Source of the DNA: VAZQ01 sp035693615
GTDB lineage: Bacteria; Pseudomonadota; Alphaproteobacteria; Rhizobiales; Xanthobacteraceae
NCBI GenBank assembly: GCA_035693615.1
Contig: DASSGH010000043.1
Span: 152,832 to 216,831 of the forward strand
Direction: 5' to 3'
Length of the DNA stretch: 64,000 bases
This document shows, in pieces, positions 33,708-42,468 of this stretch. How positions within the stretch are numbered: position 1 is the first letter of the stretch; every line of letters starts with the position of its first letter. Below the pieces are notes generated by a model. The model was given only the letters and a program-made list of their open reading frames with translations, was not told the origin of the DNA and searched no databases. The position numbers and the translations under genes are program-made.

Positions 33708-35369
33708 CTATTTGGCCGCTTGCTGCAAGTAGGCTTTTGCTTGAACGAGTTCGGGCCGCGTGCCGCCGTCGGCGAGCTCGACCAACTTCGTATAATAGCT
33801 GCGCGCCGCCGCCGCGTTGCCGGCGGCGGATGCGGCGGCCGCCGCGCCGGCGTAGCTGCGCAGCCGGTTTTTCGCAGTGCGCAGCGACGCCTCGAACGCG
33901 TCGAACGCCTCGGCCGGCCGTCCCAGCTCCAGCAGCAAGAGGCCAAGCGCCTCATGCGCTGTCATGCCGATCGGGCCGGGACTGAGCGTGTCGTGGGTTT
34001 CCGACGTCTCTTCCGAGGTGGCCGCTTCCTGCATCTGTGCGACCGCCTCGGCGTCGCGGCCGCGTGCGCGCTCGACCCAGGCGCTCGCCACCTTGAGCTG
34101 GATGGCGACTTGCCGCGCCCAATAGAGGTTCTTGGCGTCAGCAAGGGTTTTCTGTAGCACCGCCAGCCGCTCGAGGTCGGGGCGTGCGTCGTCCGGCCGG
34201 CCGCTGCGCGCGAGCCCGACGGCGCGGGCGAAATGCGGCACCGATTCGGCGTAAGGATAGCGGCTCGGCCGCGACGGCAGGTTTGCCGCGGTTGTCCAGT
34301 CGAGTCGTTCGAGCGCCCAGCGCGCTTCCATGGCCGCCACACCAAACGGACGCGAGCGCAGGCCGGAGTCGTGCTTGCGGGCGATGAGGTCGTTCTCGAT
34401 CTTCAGCGCGAGATCAAGCACGTCTTTGGCCTTGTCGTCTTGCGCCTGCTGCAGATGGGCATAGACCAGATAATCGAGCGCGTGGATGCGATCCTCCGGC
34501 GTGCCCCGATCGGCTTCCGCCGTTTCCGCCGCGTCATTGGCCGTGATCGCATCCTTCCAGCGGCCGAGCAGCACGTAGGTATGCGACGGCATGTGGATCG
34601 CGTGCGGCACGACCGTCACGCAGATCGCGTAATTCTGCGCCGCGGCGAGCGCGCGGTCGACCAGCGCGGGATAATCGTATGCGTGGATGATGTAATGGCT
34701 CGGGCCGGGGTGCTGCGGCTTGTCCGCGAAAACCTGCTCCAGGATCGCGCCGGCCTTGAGCTGATTCTTGTAGGTCTTGTCGAGACCGTCGGCGGTGGCG
34801 AGCAGCGACAAGGCGTAGAAGATCCGCGCCTCGACGTCATCGGGGTAGCGCTGCGCAAGCTCCTCCATTTTGCGCATATAGGCCATGGCGCGCGTGCGAT
34901 GATCGAGCGTGTCATAATCGGTATAGAACGCCGCGAGCGCATCGAGATACGCTTGCTCGCGCGGCGTCTTGCCGCCCAGCGCCAGGCCTCGCGCGATGGC
35001 GTCGCTTCCTTTCTTCAAGTTGGCGGGTGTCGGCGGCGCCCAAATCTGATTCCAGACGCTCATGGCGATGCCCCAGTAGGCCATGGCGCAATCCGGCTTG
35101 GCCTCGGTAATCGCCGTAAATTCCTTCACCGCCTGGCCGTACCAGAACGAGTGCAGGGCGGCGAGCGCCGCGTCGAAGCGAGGTTGAATGTCTGCGCCGC
35201 ATGCCACCGGAAAGCTCACGTCGCGGCCGCGGCCCTCCATCAGCGCGTGGGCGTCGCTCTCCGCGCCGGCGCGTTGCGACGCCCCGAGCGCAAGCACGGC
35301 AGCAATGACTGGAACGAGCCATGATCGTGTCTTGGACGCCGGTCGAATCCAGGCGAAATGGGTCATCAT
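33708..35369 (-). CDS. Secreted TPR-like repeat protein of unknown function
   Basis: The 553-residue protein has a signal peptide (VPVIAAVLALGASQRAGA) and is almost wholly helical with TPR-like repeats: LHSFWYGQAVKEFTAI, HALDYLVYAHLQQAQDDKAK and AHEALGLLLLELGRPAEAFD. The His-rich segments PSHYIIHAYDYP and HAIHMPSHTYVLLGRW near the middle are conserved features of this family, which is common in proteobacteria. ATG at 35369 has GGGAG seven bases before it. It probably acts in the periplasm as a scaffold. No partner is evident nearby. Confidence 0.8.
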   Translation of the reverse strand: MMTHFAWIRPASKTRSWLVPVIAAVLALGASQRAGAESDAHALMEGRGRDVSFPVACGADIQPRFDAALAALHSFWYGQAVKEFTAITEAKPDCAMAYWGIAMSVWNQIWAPPTPANLKKGSDAIARGLALGGKTPREQAYLDALAAFYTDYDTLDHRTRAMAYMRKMEELAQRYPDDVEARIFYALSLLATADGLDKTYKNQLKAGAILEQVFADKPQHPGPSHYIIHAYDYPALVDRALAAAQNYAICVTVVPHAIHMPSHTYVLLGRWKDAITANDAAETAEADRGTPEDRIHALDYLVYAHLQQAQDDKAKDVLDLALKIENDLIARKHDSGLRSRPFGVAAMEARWALERLDWTTAANLPSRPSRYPYAESVPHFARAVGLARSGRPDDARPDLERLAVLQKTLADAKNLYWARQVAIQLKVASAWVERARGRDAEAVAQMQEAATSEETSETHDTLSPGPIGMTAHEALGLLLLELGRPAEAFDAFEASLRTAKNRLRSYAGAAAAASAAGNAAAARSYYTKLVELADGGTRPELVQAKAYLQQAAK

Positions 35370-35485
35370 GGCAGCGCTCCCGTGCGGTTCTGTCGATTCA
35401 TCATAGGTCAATTCCAGCGCTCGGCAATCACGCTACGCAGCGCCAGTGCGCAACGGAGGTCATCGTATGCCCATCCGAGCAGCGA

Positions 35486-36457
35486 CTATTTCTTCTCCGT
35501 GATCTCCTGGATGAATGGCTTCCACTGTGCGATTTCCCGAATGATCTGTGCATGGAACTGCTCGGGCGTGGTCTTGACGGTATCCGCGCCGGACCTGGCC
35601 ATGATTTCCTTCACCTCCGGATCGTCGGCCATTTTGATCAGGATCTCGGACAACTTGAGGACGATCGGTTCCGGCGTCTTCGACGGGGCCATGATGCCGT
35701 TCCACGTCTCGACGACAAAATCGGGTAGGACTGTCTCATTGACGGTGGGGAGATCCGGCAAGTATGGGCTGCGCTTGAGCGAAGTCACGGCGAGGCCGCG
35801 TACCGCTCCGCCTTTCACCTGCGGCAGCCCCTCAGTCATGTTGGCGAAAGCGAAGTCGACCTCGCCGGACACCACCGCGGCCGTCGATGGCGCACCGCTC
35901 TTGAACGGGATGTGCACCACCTTGATGCCGCTGCGCGCCTGGAACAACTCGACCGAGTAGTGCGTCAGCCCGCCGGCGCCGCTGGAGCCGTAGTTGAGCT
36001 TGCCGGGATTGGCCTTGGCATAGGACACGAGCTCCGCCAGCGTCTTTACCGAAAGGCCCTGGTTGACGATGACCACCTGCGCGATCGAGCTGACGACGCC
36101 GACGGGTGCGAGATCCCGCAACGGATCGTAGCCAACCTTCTGGTTCGGATCGAACGGCGCGATCGAGATGGCGCCGATGCTGCAGACGCAGAACGTATAG
36201 CCGTCGGCCGCCGCATTCACGACCGCCTGCGTGCCCACGAAGCCGCCGGCGCCCGCGCGATTATCCACGATCACCGGCTTGCCCAAGGCCTTCTCGACGT
36301 AACGCCCGGTCAGTCGGGCAACCAAGTCCGTATAGCCGCCCGCTCCATAGGGCACGATGAAGGTGATGGGCCGCGTTGGCCATGCATCCTGCGCTTGCAG
36401 CATCCCCGGCGCCCACGCGATCCCCAGCGACAATAGCAGTCCCGGAACATGCTTCAT
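35486..36457 (-). CDS. Bug-family (TctC-like) tripartite tricarboxylate transporter receptor
   Basis: This 323-residue periplasmic receptor has a signal peptide ending MLQAQD. The Bug hallmarks are PTRPITFIVPYGAGGYTDLV, the first binding loop, and VIVDNRAGAGGFVGTQAV, the second. Such proteins bind carboxylates and often stand alone from their membrane partners. AAAGGAG precedes the ATG. It follows the RraA-like and amidohydrolase genes on the same strand (163- and 90-base gaps), so its ligand may be the compound the amidohydrolase degrades. Confidence 0.9.
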   Translation of the reverse strand: MKHVPGLLLSLGIAWAPGMLQAQDAWPTRPITFIVPYGAGGYTDLVARLTGRYVEKALGKPVIVDNRAGAGGFVGTQAVVNAAADGYTFCVCSIGAISIAPFDPNQKVGYDPLRDLAPVGVVSSIAQVVIVNQGLSVKTLAELVSYAKANPGKLNYGSSGAGGLTHYSVELFQARSGIKVVHIPFKSGAPSTAAVVSGEVDFAFANMTEGLPQVKGGAVRGLAVTSLKRSPYLPDLPTVNETVLPDFVVETWNGIMAPSKTPEPIVLKLSEILIKMADDPEVKEIMARSGADTVKTTPEQFHAQIIREIAQWKPFIQEITEKK

Positions 36458-36620
36458 CGCATTCTCCTTTCGTTATCAGTGCAACAAGCAAGTTCTTTGC
36501 CATTGCGCTGAATCCGTCCTGCGCAAATCGGTCACGCGCGACGTGCCAGCCCCAATTGATGAGGCGCGCCGCAATTGCGGTCCAGTCGGATCGGCCATGG
36601 CAGATTGCCGCAAGGCATCC

Positions 36621-37334
36621 TCAGCGGCCAGTGGCTGCGCGCCAGCGTTTGAATTCCTCGCGCGCTTCCGCGCCGGGAGGATAGATGCCGAAGATCGAGC
36701 GGCCCTGCGCCACCTTCTCCTGCACGAAATCCTCGAACACCGTCTGCTCGCAAGCCTCGTCAGCCACCTCTTCGGCGATGTGCTGCGGGATCACCGCAAC
36801 GCCCTCGTCATCGCCGACCATCACGTCGCCCGGATACACCGGCACTTCGCCGCACGCGATCGGAACGTCGAGGTCGACCGCGTGATGCTTGATGAGGTTC
36901 GTCGGCGCCGCCGCCGCGGCGTGATAAGCGGGAAACGGCAGCCGCGCGATGTCGGGGGAGTCGCGCAAGCCGCCGTCGGTGACGATGCCGGCTACCCCGC
37001 GCTGCCACAGTCGCGTCACCAGTATCCCGCCGGCGGAGGCGGCCGATGCATTGCGGCGGCTGTCGATCACGAACACATAGCCGGGCGGGCATTCTTCAAC
37101 GCCCTTGCGCTGCGGGTGGCTGCGGTCCTCGAACACGCCGAGATGATCGAGGTCTTCGCGCGCCGGAATGTAGCGTAGCGTATATGCCGGACCGACCATC
37201 CGCGCTCCGCCGGGATTGAGACGATGGATGCCGTGGATGAAGGTGTTGCGCAAGCCGTGCTTGAACAACACGGTCGTGAGCGTGGCGGTGGATACCGCCG
37301 TCAACTTGGTCCGTGCCTTTTCGCTGAGTGCCAT
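36621..37334 (-). CDS. RraA-like aldolase/decarboxylase-family protein
   Basis: The 237-residue protein carries RraA/HMG-aldolase motifs: MVGPAYTLRYIP near 50, the loop GGILVTRLWQRGVAGIVTDG near 105-125, and GLRD right after it. The DG-x-x-RD pattern binds metal and carboxylate in aldolases of this family. Such proteins cleave 4-carboxy-4-hydroxy-2-oxoadipate or similar keto acids, while RraA itself inhibits RNase E. The position between an amidohydrolase and a Bug receptor favours the catabolic role. ATG at 37334 is chosen for GGGGAG before it; the frame opens earlier. Confidence 0.85.
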   Translation of the reverse strand: MALSEKARTKLTAVSTATLTTVLFKHGLRNTFIHGIHRLNPGGARMVGPAYTLRYIPAREDLDHLGVFEDRSHPQRKGVEECPPGYVFVIDSRRNASAASAGGILVTRLWQRGVAGIVTDGGLRDSPDIARLPFPAYHAAAAAPTNLIKHHAVDLDVPIACGEVPVYPGDVMVGDDEGVAVIPQHIAEEVADEACEQTVFEDFVQEKVAQGRSIFGIYPPGAEAREEFKRWRAATGR

Positions 37335-37424
37335 GGCGGCTCCCCTTTTCCGCGCGACGTTTGCGTTCTCGCCGCGCCTTGTCAATCGCACGGCGTCAAT
37401 GCGCAGGCGCTTGCGCGCAGTGTG

Positions 37425-38912
37425 CTATTCGGCGATCGGATAAGACCAGGGGCAGGCCTGCTCGTGGTTGCGGCCGAGCGGATCCCAGTCGGAGAGCGTG
37501 TCCCAGATCTGCTCGGCCACGGCTTGCGCTTGCGCGCGCAGTTTGGCGAAATCGACGCCTGGAATGACGCCTCCTTCCATCACCACCTTTCCGTCGACGA
37601 TGACGGTGTCGACGTCGTCGCCCACGCCGCATTCGACGATGCTTTTCACGGGATCGCGCACTGGCCCGTAGCGCAGCGTATTTCGCCCCGATAGGTCGAC
37701 GACGATGATGTCGGCGCACGCGCCCGCTTCGAGGCGGCCGAGATCGTCGCGGCCGACCGAGATCGCTCCGCCGAGCGTGGCGGCGTGGAACACGTCCGCG
37801 GACGTCGCGGCGAAATAGGTGTGCCCCATCACTTTGCCGAGGTAGGAGGCGGTGCGCATGTTCATGATCATATCGCGCGGATAGGTATCCGAGCCCAGGC
37901 ACAGATTGACGCCGGCGTCGCGGTAGTGCTGCCAATGGTCGAGCGTGCGCGCCCGCCGCACGATGTTGATCGGGCAGTGCGACACGCTTGCTCCCGCGCG
38001 GCCCATCAGTTCGAGATCGCGGTGCGCCGAATAATTGAGGTTCGGATTATCGGATATGAAGTTGCCGTGGCCGATGTTGAGGGTGGGGCGCAGCATGCCG
38101 AGCTCGTCCAATAGCTCGATCGGCGTCTTCATGTGCTCTTTGACCACCTCGTAGAACTCGATGACGCTGTAGGCGGCATGCGTCGCCATCGGCAGCTTGA
38201 GCTCATCGGCCGCCCGCACGGTGTCTTGCAGCAGCTCGCGGCTCGAGGTCTCGACCTCGCGCGGCACCAGAATGCCGCGCACCCGGCCGTCGGCCGCACC
38301 GTCGTTCTTTTCGATCCATGCCAGCGCGTTTCTCAGGCCCTCGCGGCCGAGCGCGTCGTTGCGCACGCGCTTGAGCCTGCCGCTCTCGTCGGCCACCCAC
38401 CGGCCGCAGTCGTAGCCCGGCGCGAGATAAGCGCGGCTGCCGAGGCGCACGACCTCGGCGAGCAGCGCATCCTGCACGCTAAGCTGGCTGCCGTATTCGA
38501 TGAAGGTCGTGACGCCGTTGCGAATGAGCTCGGCCACGGTGAAAGCGGCGTTGAGCTCGAACGCGGCCGCCGATCCCGCATCGCCGTGTTTGAGATAACG
38601 CGGATCGCCCTTGACGACCTTGCCTTCCTTCGGAACGGAAATCTCGAGAAACGGCTGCCCGTAATACATGGGCCGGCCCGTGTCCGTGATCAGCCGGTGC
38701 GAGGCGCGGTGGCCGGAATGCACATGGGTGTCGATGAAACCCGGCGAGACCAGCTTTCCCTTGGCATCGATGACCCGATCGACGCGGCCCTCGAATCCCT
38801 TGCCGACATGAACGATCCTGTTCCCGTCGAAGACGAGCTCTGCATCGCGCAGGAGCGTGTGCTGGCCTCGCGTGTGGCCCACGATCCAAGTCGCCTCGAT
38901 CTTCGTGCGCAT
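37425..38912 (-). CDS. Amidohydrolase-superfamily deaminase/hydrolase (TRZ/ATZ-like)
   Basis: The 495-residue cytoplasmic metalloenzyme has the HxH metal site PGFIDTHVHSGHRASH near residue 60. MATHAAYSVIEFYE near 245, NIGHGNF near 283 and CLGSDTYPRDMIMNMR near 340 supply the remaining His and Asp ligands. The family hydrolyses amino, chloro or amide groups of ring compounds. GGAGG with a purine run precedes the ATG. It heads a likely operon with the RraA-like protein and the Bug receptor. The substrate is not identifiable. Confidence 0.88.
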   Translation of the reverse strand: MRTKIEATWIVGHTRGQHTLLRDAELVFDGNRIVHVGKGFEGRVDRVIDAKGKLVSPGFIDTHVHSGHRASHRLITDTGRPMYYGQPFLEISVPKEGKVVKGDPRYLKHGDAGSAAAFELNAAFTVAELIRNGVTTFIEYGSQLSVQDALLAEVVRLGSRAYLAPGYDCGRWVADESGRLKRVRNDALGREGLRNALAWIEKNDGAADGRVRGILVPREVETSSRELLQDTVRAADELKLPMATHAAYSVIEFYEVVKEHMKTPIELLDELGMLRPTLNIGHGNFISDNPNLNYSAHRDLELMGRAGASVSHCPINIVRRARTLDHWQHYRDAGVNLCLGSDTYPRDMIMNMRTASYLGKVMGHTYFAATSADVFHAATLGGAISVGRDDLGRLEAGACADIIVVDLSGRNTLRYGPVRDPVKSIVECGVGDDVDTVIVDGKVVMEGGVIPGVDFAKLRAQAQAVAEQIWDTLSDWDPLGRNHEQACPWSYPIAE

Positions 38913-39089
38913 GCTGTTTCCCCCTCCGGGCCCGCAGATGCTAGATACTCGTCGTGGACCGCGGCCTGTCCGCCGGACATAGCGCGTCGGAAGACGTGCG
39001 TGGACGCGCTTATGTTCCGGCGATCACCGCCTTTGCTGACGCCTCACTTCCGCAGAGTGCCTATGGCCCCGCGATTCACCCTAGCAAAG

Positions 39090-39109
39090 GATTCAGAACA
39101 ATTCAGGTC
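39090..39109 (+). repeat. 20-base repeat upstream of a binding-protein gene (copy 2)
   Basis: This is an exact copy of the element at 32594-32613, here 99 bases before the binding-protein gene at 39209. It stands in the 296-base gap between the divergent amidohydrolase and binding-protein genes, where nothing else was recognised. Confidence 0.7.
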
Positions 39110-39208
39110 CGCCTCAAAGACGTGCCGCGCGCGCTGCGCTACGCTGCCTCGGCCGCATGCCGTCCGAGCTGGCGTCGGCTGCGCTGTGCCGCGTGCTGCG
39201 AGGTATCG

Positions 39209-40204
39209 ATGAAGCGCCGTGAATTCATCCTGGCCGTTGCCGCCGCGGCCGCGCCTTTGGCGCTTTGGCCGCGCGCGGCGTGCGCGCAGCAACCGGGCCG
39301 CGTCTATCGGCTGGGACTGCTGTCCACCGGCCCCGCCGTGGGTGTGCTCGACGATCGGCGTAAAACGCTCATCTCCGCGCTGGCGGCGCGCGGCTTCGTC
39401 GAGGGCCAGAACCTCGTCATCACGCAACGGGCGGCGGAGGCGCGCCCCGAGCGGCTCGAGAGTCTCGTGGCCGAGCTCAAGGAAGCCAACGTCGACGTCC
39501 TCGTCACGTTCGGTTATCCCGCCGCGCTCGCCGCCAAGTCGGCGGCCAAGGACACGCCGATCGTCGTCACCGGCGCGGGCGACCCGGTCGCGACGGGTTT
39601 GGTGGACGGCCTGGCGCGACCCGGCGGCAACATCACCGGGGTGACGGAGCTGGGAACCGAGCTCAGCGCCAAGCGTCTCGAAATTCTGCGCGATGCGCTG
39701 CCGGCGCTCACGCGCGTCGCCATGCTGTGGAATGCCGCCGACCTCGGCATGACGCTGCGCTATCGATCCGCCGACGAGGCCGCCCGTGTGCTGGGGCTGA
39801 CCGTGCAGACCCTGGGCGTGCGGGAGCCGGAAGATTTCGAGGACGCCTTCGCGGCGATGACGCGCGAGCGGCCCGATGCCATCCTCATGGTGTCCGATGC
39901 GCTGACCATGCTCAATCGCCGGCGGATCGTCGCGTTCGCCAATACCAACCGCCTGCCGACGATATTCGAGACCGACGCACCCGTGCGCGACGGCGGGCTG
40001 ATGTCATATGGCCCCAAGCAGAGCGCGATCGGCGAAAGAGCCGCCTATTTCGTGACTCGTATTTTCGCCGGCGCCCGCCCGGCCGACCTGCCGCTCGAAC
40101 TGCCGACACATTTCGAGCTGCTCATCAATCTTAAGGCCGCGCAGGCGCTCGGCCTCACGCTGCCGCCGACGCTCGTCGCGCGCGCCGACGAGGTGATCGA
40201 ATGA
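39209..40204 (+). CDS. ABC_sub_bind-family substrate-binding protein (paralog 2)
   Basis: The 331-residue exported protein starts MKRREFILAVAAAAAPLALW, a Tat-like signal, with cleavage near RAACAQQ. Family segments are TPIVVTGAGDPVATGLVDGL, RPGGNITGVTELGTELSAKR and the end LVARADEVIE. It is first of a tandem set of three paralogs; no permease or ATPase is present. The final 45 bases are partly duplicated at 40329-40373, beyond a palindromic repeat. The frame is open upstream, but the ATG at 39209 begins the signal sequence. Confidence 0.88.
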   Translation: MKRREFILAVAAAAAPLALWPRAACAQQPGRVYRLGLLSTGPAVGVLDDRRKTLISALAARGFVEGQNLVITQRAAEARPERLESLVAELKEANVDVLVTFGYPAALAAKSAAKDTPIVVTGAGDPVATGLVDGLARPGGNITGVTELGTELSAKRLEILRDALPALTRVAMLWNAADLGMTLRYRSADEAARVLGLTVQTLGVREPEDFEDAFAAMTRERPDAILMVSDALTMLNRRRIVAFANTNRLPTIFETDAPVRDGGLMSYGPKQSAIGERAAYFVTRIFAGARPADLPLELPTHFELLINLKAAQALGLTLPPTLVARADEVIE

Positions 40205-40219
40205 CGCGCAGCCAGCGAA

Positions 40220-40324
40220 GTAGGGTGGGCAAAATCGCTTGCCGTCCCTGCGCCGCGTGGGCACGGCGCGCACGCGATTTTGCCCACGCGGACAAAGCCG
40301 GTAGCGCGCCTTTGCCCACCCTAC
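40220..40324. repeat. REP-like palindromic element with nested arms
   Basis: The outer arms GTAGGGTGGGCAAA (40220-40233) and TTTGCCCACCCTAC (40311-40324) are perfect inverted copies. An inner pair GTGGGCAAAATCGC (40225-40238) and GCGATTTTGCCCAC (40274-40287) uses the same left arm, so the left arm can pair with either right arm. Such GGGTGGGCAAA palindromes recur between genes in Bradyrhizobium-like genomes. It lies between a paralog 2 stop codon and a duplicate of that gene's tail. Confidence 0.8.
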
Positions 40325-40328
40325 ACCG

Positions 40329-40373
40329 CTGCCGGCGACGCTTGTCGCCCGCGCCGACGAGGTGACCGAGTGA
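40329..40373 (+). pseudogene. Leftover 3' tail of a deleted binding-protein gene
   Basis: These 45 bases encode LPATLVARADEVTE and a stop, and match 40 of 45 bases of the end of paralog 2 (40160-40204). They begin four bases after the palindromic repeat. No upstream part of a gene is attached. This is best read as the remnant of a further paralog lost by deletion, or as a duplicated end created when the repeat inserted. Confidence 0.75.
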
Positions 40374-40387
40374 GGCGCCGTCAACTG

Positions 40388-41386
40388 ATGTCACGAGACA
40401 TGCACCGCCGCCACTTCATCACACTGCTCGCTGCCGGCGCCGCGGCGCCGGCGTGCTCGACTCTTTGTCCCCTCCTCGTGCGCGCGCAGCAGGCGCCGAG
40501 GGTTGCTGTCGTGGGCGCGTTGGTGATCGGCAATACCGATCCGGAACAGTTTTGGCGGGAGTTCAGGCAGGGGCTGCGCGATCTCGGGCATATCGAAGGG
40601 CAAAACATTCGCTACGAATTTCGATCGGCGCACGGACGGCTCGACCGGCTTCCCGAGTTGGCCGCCGAGTTGGTCCGTCTCAAGGTCGACGTCATCGTCA
40701 CCTGGTTCACCCCGACCGCTCACGCGGCAAAGCAAGCCACGCACGAAATCCCCATCGTCATGGCGGACACCGGAGATCCGGTCGGCACGGGACTGGTCGC
40801 GAGCCTTCCTCGGCCGGGCGGCAACGTCACCGGAATTGCGAGCGTCACCGCCGAACTCGCCGGCAAAAGCGTCCAGCTCATCCGCGACATGCTGCCGCCG
40901 GCGCGCCGCGTCACCGTTCTCGCCAATGCGACCGATCCCTTTGTCAAACCCTTCCTCGAACAGATCGACATTGGTGCTAAAGCTACCGGAACGACGATCG
41001 ACGTTCTCAGGATCAGCGGCAATGAGGAACTGGAGACCGCTTTCGCGGGAATGGACAAGAACCGTCCCGATGCCGTGATCGTGCAACCGAGTCTGCCAAG
41101 CAAGCGCGCCGCCGAACTTGCGCTGGAGCGACGCGTGCCCGCCGTGTCCGTGCCGCGTTGGTTCGCCGAAGAAGGCGGGCTGATGTCATACTCCCCAAAA
41201 TACATCGAGCTTTATCGTCGGGCCGCCGCCTACGTCGACAAAATCCTCAAAGGCGCGCAGCCCGCCGATCTCCCGGTCGAGCAGCCAACTCATTTCGAGT
41301 TGGTCATCAATCTGCGGACAGCCAAGGCGCTCGGGTTGACCATACCGCCCGACCTCCTTGCGCGCGCCGACGAGGTCATCGAGTGA
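40388..41386 (+). CDS. ABC_sub_bind-family substrate-binding protein (paralog 3)
   Basis: This 332-residue exported protein has a Tat-like start (MHRRHFITLLAAGAAAPA) and mature sequence after VRAQQ. IPIVMADTGDPVGTGLVASL, PRPGGNVTGIASVTAELAGK and the end LLARADEVIE follow the family. It is closer in its middle part to paralog 1 (both have NIRYEFRSAHG-like or FHLRSADGD-like text and LANATDPF or LANPTDPF) than to paralog 2. Its stop overlaps the start of paralog 4 by four bases. ATG at 40400 is an alternative start. Confidence 0.87.
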   Translation: MSRDMHRRHFITLLAAGAAAPACSTLCPLLVRAQQAPRVAVVGALVIGNTDPEQFWREFRQGLRDLGHIEGQNIRYEFRSAHGRLDRLPELAAELVRLKVDVIVTWFTPTAHAAKQATHEIPIVMADTGDPVGTGLVASLPRPGGNVTGIASVTAELAGKSVQLIRDMLPPARRVTVLANATDPFVKPFLEQIDIGAKATGTTIDVLRISGNEELETAFAGMDKNRPDAVIVQPSLPSKRAAELALERRVPAVSVPRWFAEEGGLMSYSPKYIELYRRAAAYVDKILKGAQPADLPVEQPTHFELVINLRTAKALGLTIPPDLLARADEVIE

Positions 41387-42396
41387 CGCATCATCGGTTC
41401 AACGTGCGCGATGCGCTCCCTCTCGGACGCCGCGAGTTCATTGCGTTCCTCGGCGCCGCTGCCGCCGCCGCGGTTTTGCCGCGCTCGGCGTCAGCGCAGC
41501 AGCCGCACCAGCTGCGCGTCGGCTTCGTCGGCATGCAGCCGCGGGAGTCGCCGCTCTATGGAAACTTTCTCAGGCGCATGGCCGAGCTCGGCTATCAAGA
41601 AGGTCGGAACTTTACCTTCGACTACGTCCAGACCCCGAGTGTCGAGGGCTACGAAACAAACTATCGCGAGCTCGCAACGCGCAAGGTCGACGTGTTCCTG
41701 GCGGTCGGCAACGAGCACGCGCTGCAGGCTGCCCTCGCGGTTGCGCAAGGCAAACCGATCGCGTTTTTGGCCGTCGATTTCGACCCGCTTGCCAAGGGTT
41801 ACATAACTAGTCTCTCGCGCCCCGGGAGGAACGTGACCGGCATCTTCGTGCGCCAGCTCGAGCTGGCGGCCAAACGGGTGGAGATTGCGCGCGAGGCGTT
41901 TCCGCGTGCAAGCGTGGTCGGAGTAGCTTTCGATGCGACGTCGCGCGAGCAGAGCGATGCGACGGCGGAGGCCGCGCGCAACTTCGGCCTCGAGCCGCGC
42001 ATGATCGAGCTCGGCGGCGAGCGGGACTACGCCGGCGCATTCGGCGCGATGGCGGATGCTCGCGGCCAGCCGATCGTCTTGCCGGCCGGCCCGATCTTTC
42101 TGCGCGACCGCGCGGCCATCGCCAAAGCCCTGCTCGAGCGCGGCATCCCATCGATCGCGGCATTCCGCGAGAACATGGAAGCGGGTGCGCTGATCAGCTA
42201 CGGCATCGACCTCATGGGGCTGTTCTACGATATCGCGAACTATGTCCATCAGATTGCACGCGGCGCAAAGCCGTCCGACATGCCGATCGAGCAATCGCCG
42301 CGCTTTTACATGGGGGCCAATCTCAAGACGGCGGCAGCGCTCGGCGTTTCCTTGCCCGATGCGTTCATCGCCCGGGCCAACGAAGTGATTGAATGA
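41383..42396 (+). CDS. ABC_sub_bind-family substrate-binding protein (paralog 4)
   Basis: The 337-residue exported protein has a signal GRREFIAFLGAAAAAAVLPR with cleavage near SASAQQ. The family layout is kept: KPIAFLAVDFDPLAKGYI, LSRPGRNVTGIFVRQLELAA and the end FIARANEVIE. GTG at 41383 overlaps the paralog 3 stop (GTGA) and has GAGG seven bases before it, so translation is coupled; a GTG at 41404 is the alternative. Co-translation of two different receptors suggests that they feed one transporter encoded elsewhere. Confidence 0.86.
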   Translation: MTHHRFNVRDALPLGRREFIAFLGAAAAAAVLPRSASAQQPHQLRVGFVGMQPRESPLYGNFLRRMAELGYQEGRNFTFDYVQTPSVEGYETNYRELATRKVDVFLAVGNEHALQAALAVAQGKPIAFLAVDFDPLAKGYITSLSRPGRNVTGIFVRQLELAAKRVEIAREAFPRASVVGVAFDATSREQSDATAEAARNFGLEPRMIELGGERDYAGAFGAMADARGQPIVLPAGPIFLRDRAAIAKALLERGIPSIAAFRENMEAGALISYGIDLMGLFYDIANYVHQIARGAKPSDMPIEQSPRFYMGANLKTAAALGVSLPDAFIARANEVIE

Positions 42397-42468
42397 GTCG
42401 CCGCGACCTCATTGGGTCTGATTAGCGGCGAGCGATCGAGAACATCCAACGCTCGGCGAAGGCGGCGG

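Noticed and set aside
40205..40387. CRISPR-like array between the receptor paralogs
   Set aside because: The repeats are inverted arms of one palindrome plus a gene tail, with no regular direct repeats and spacers and no cas genes.
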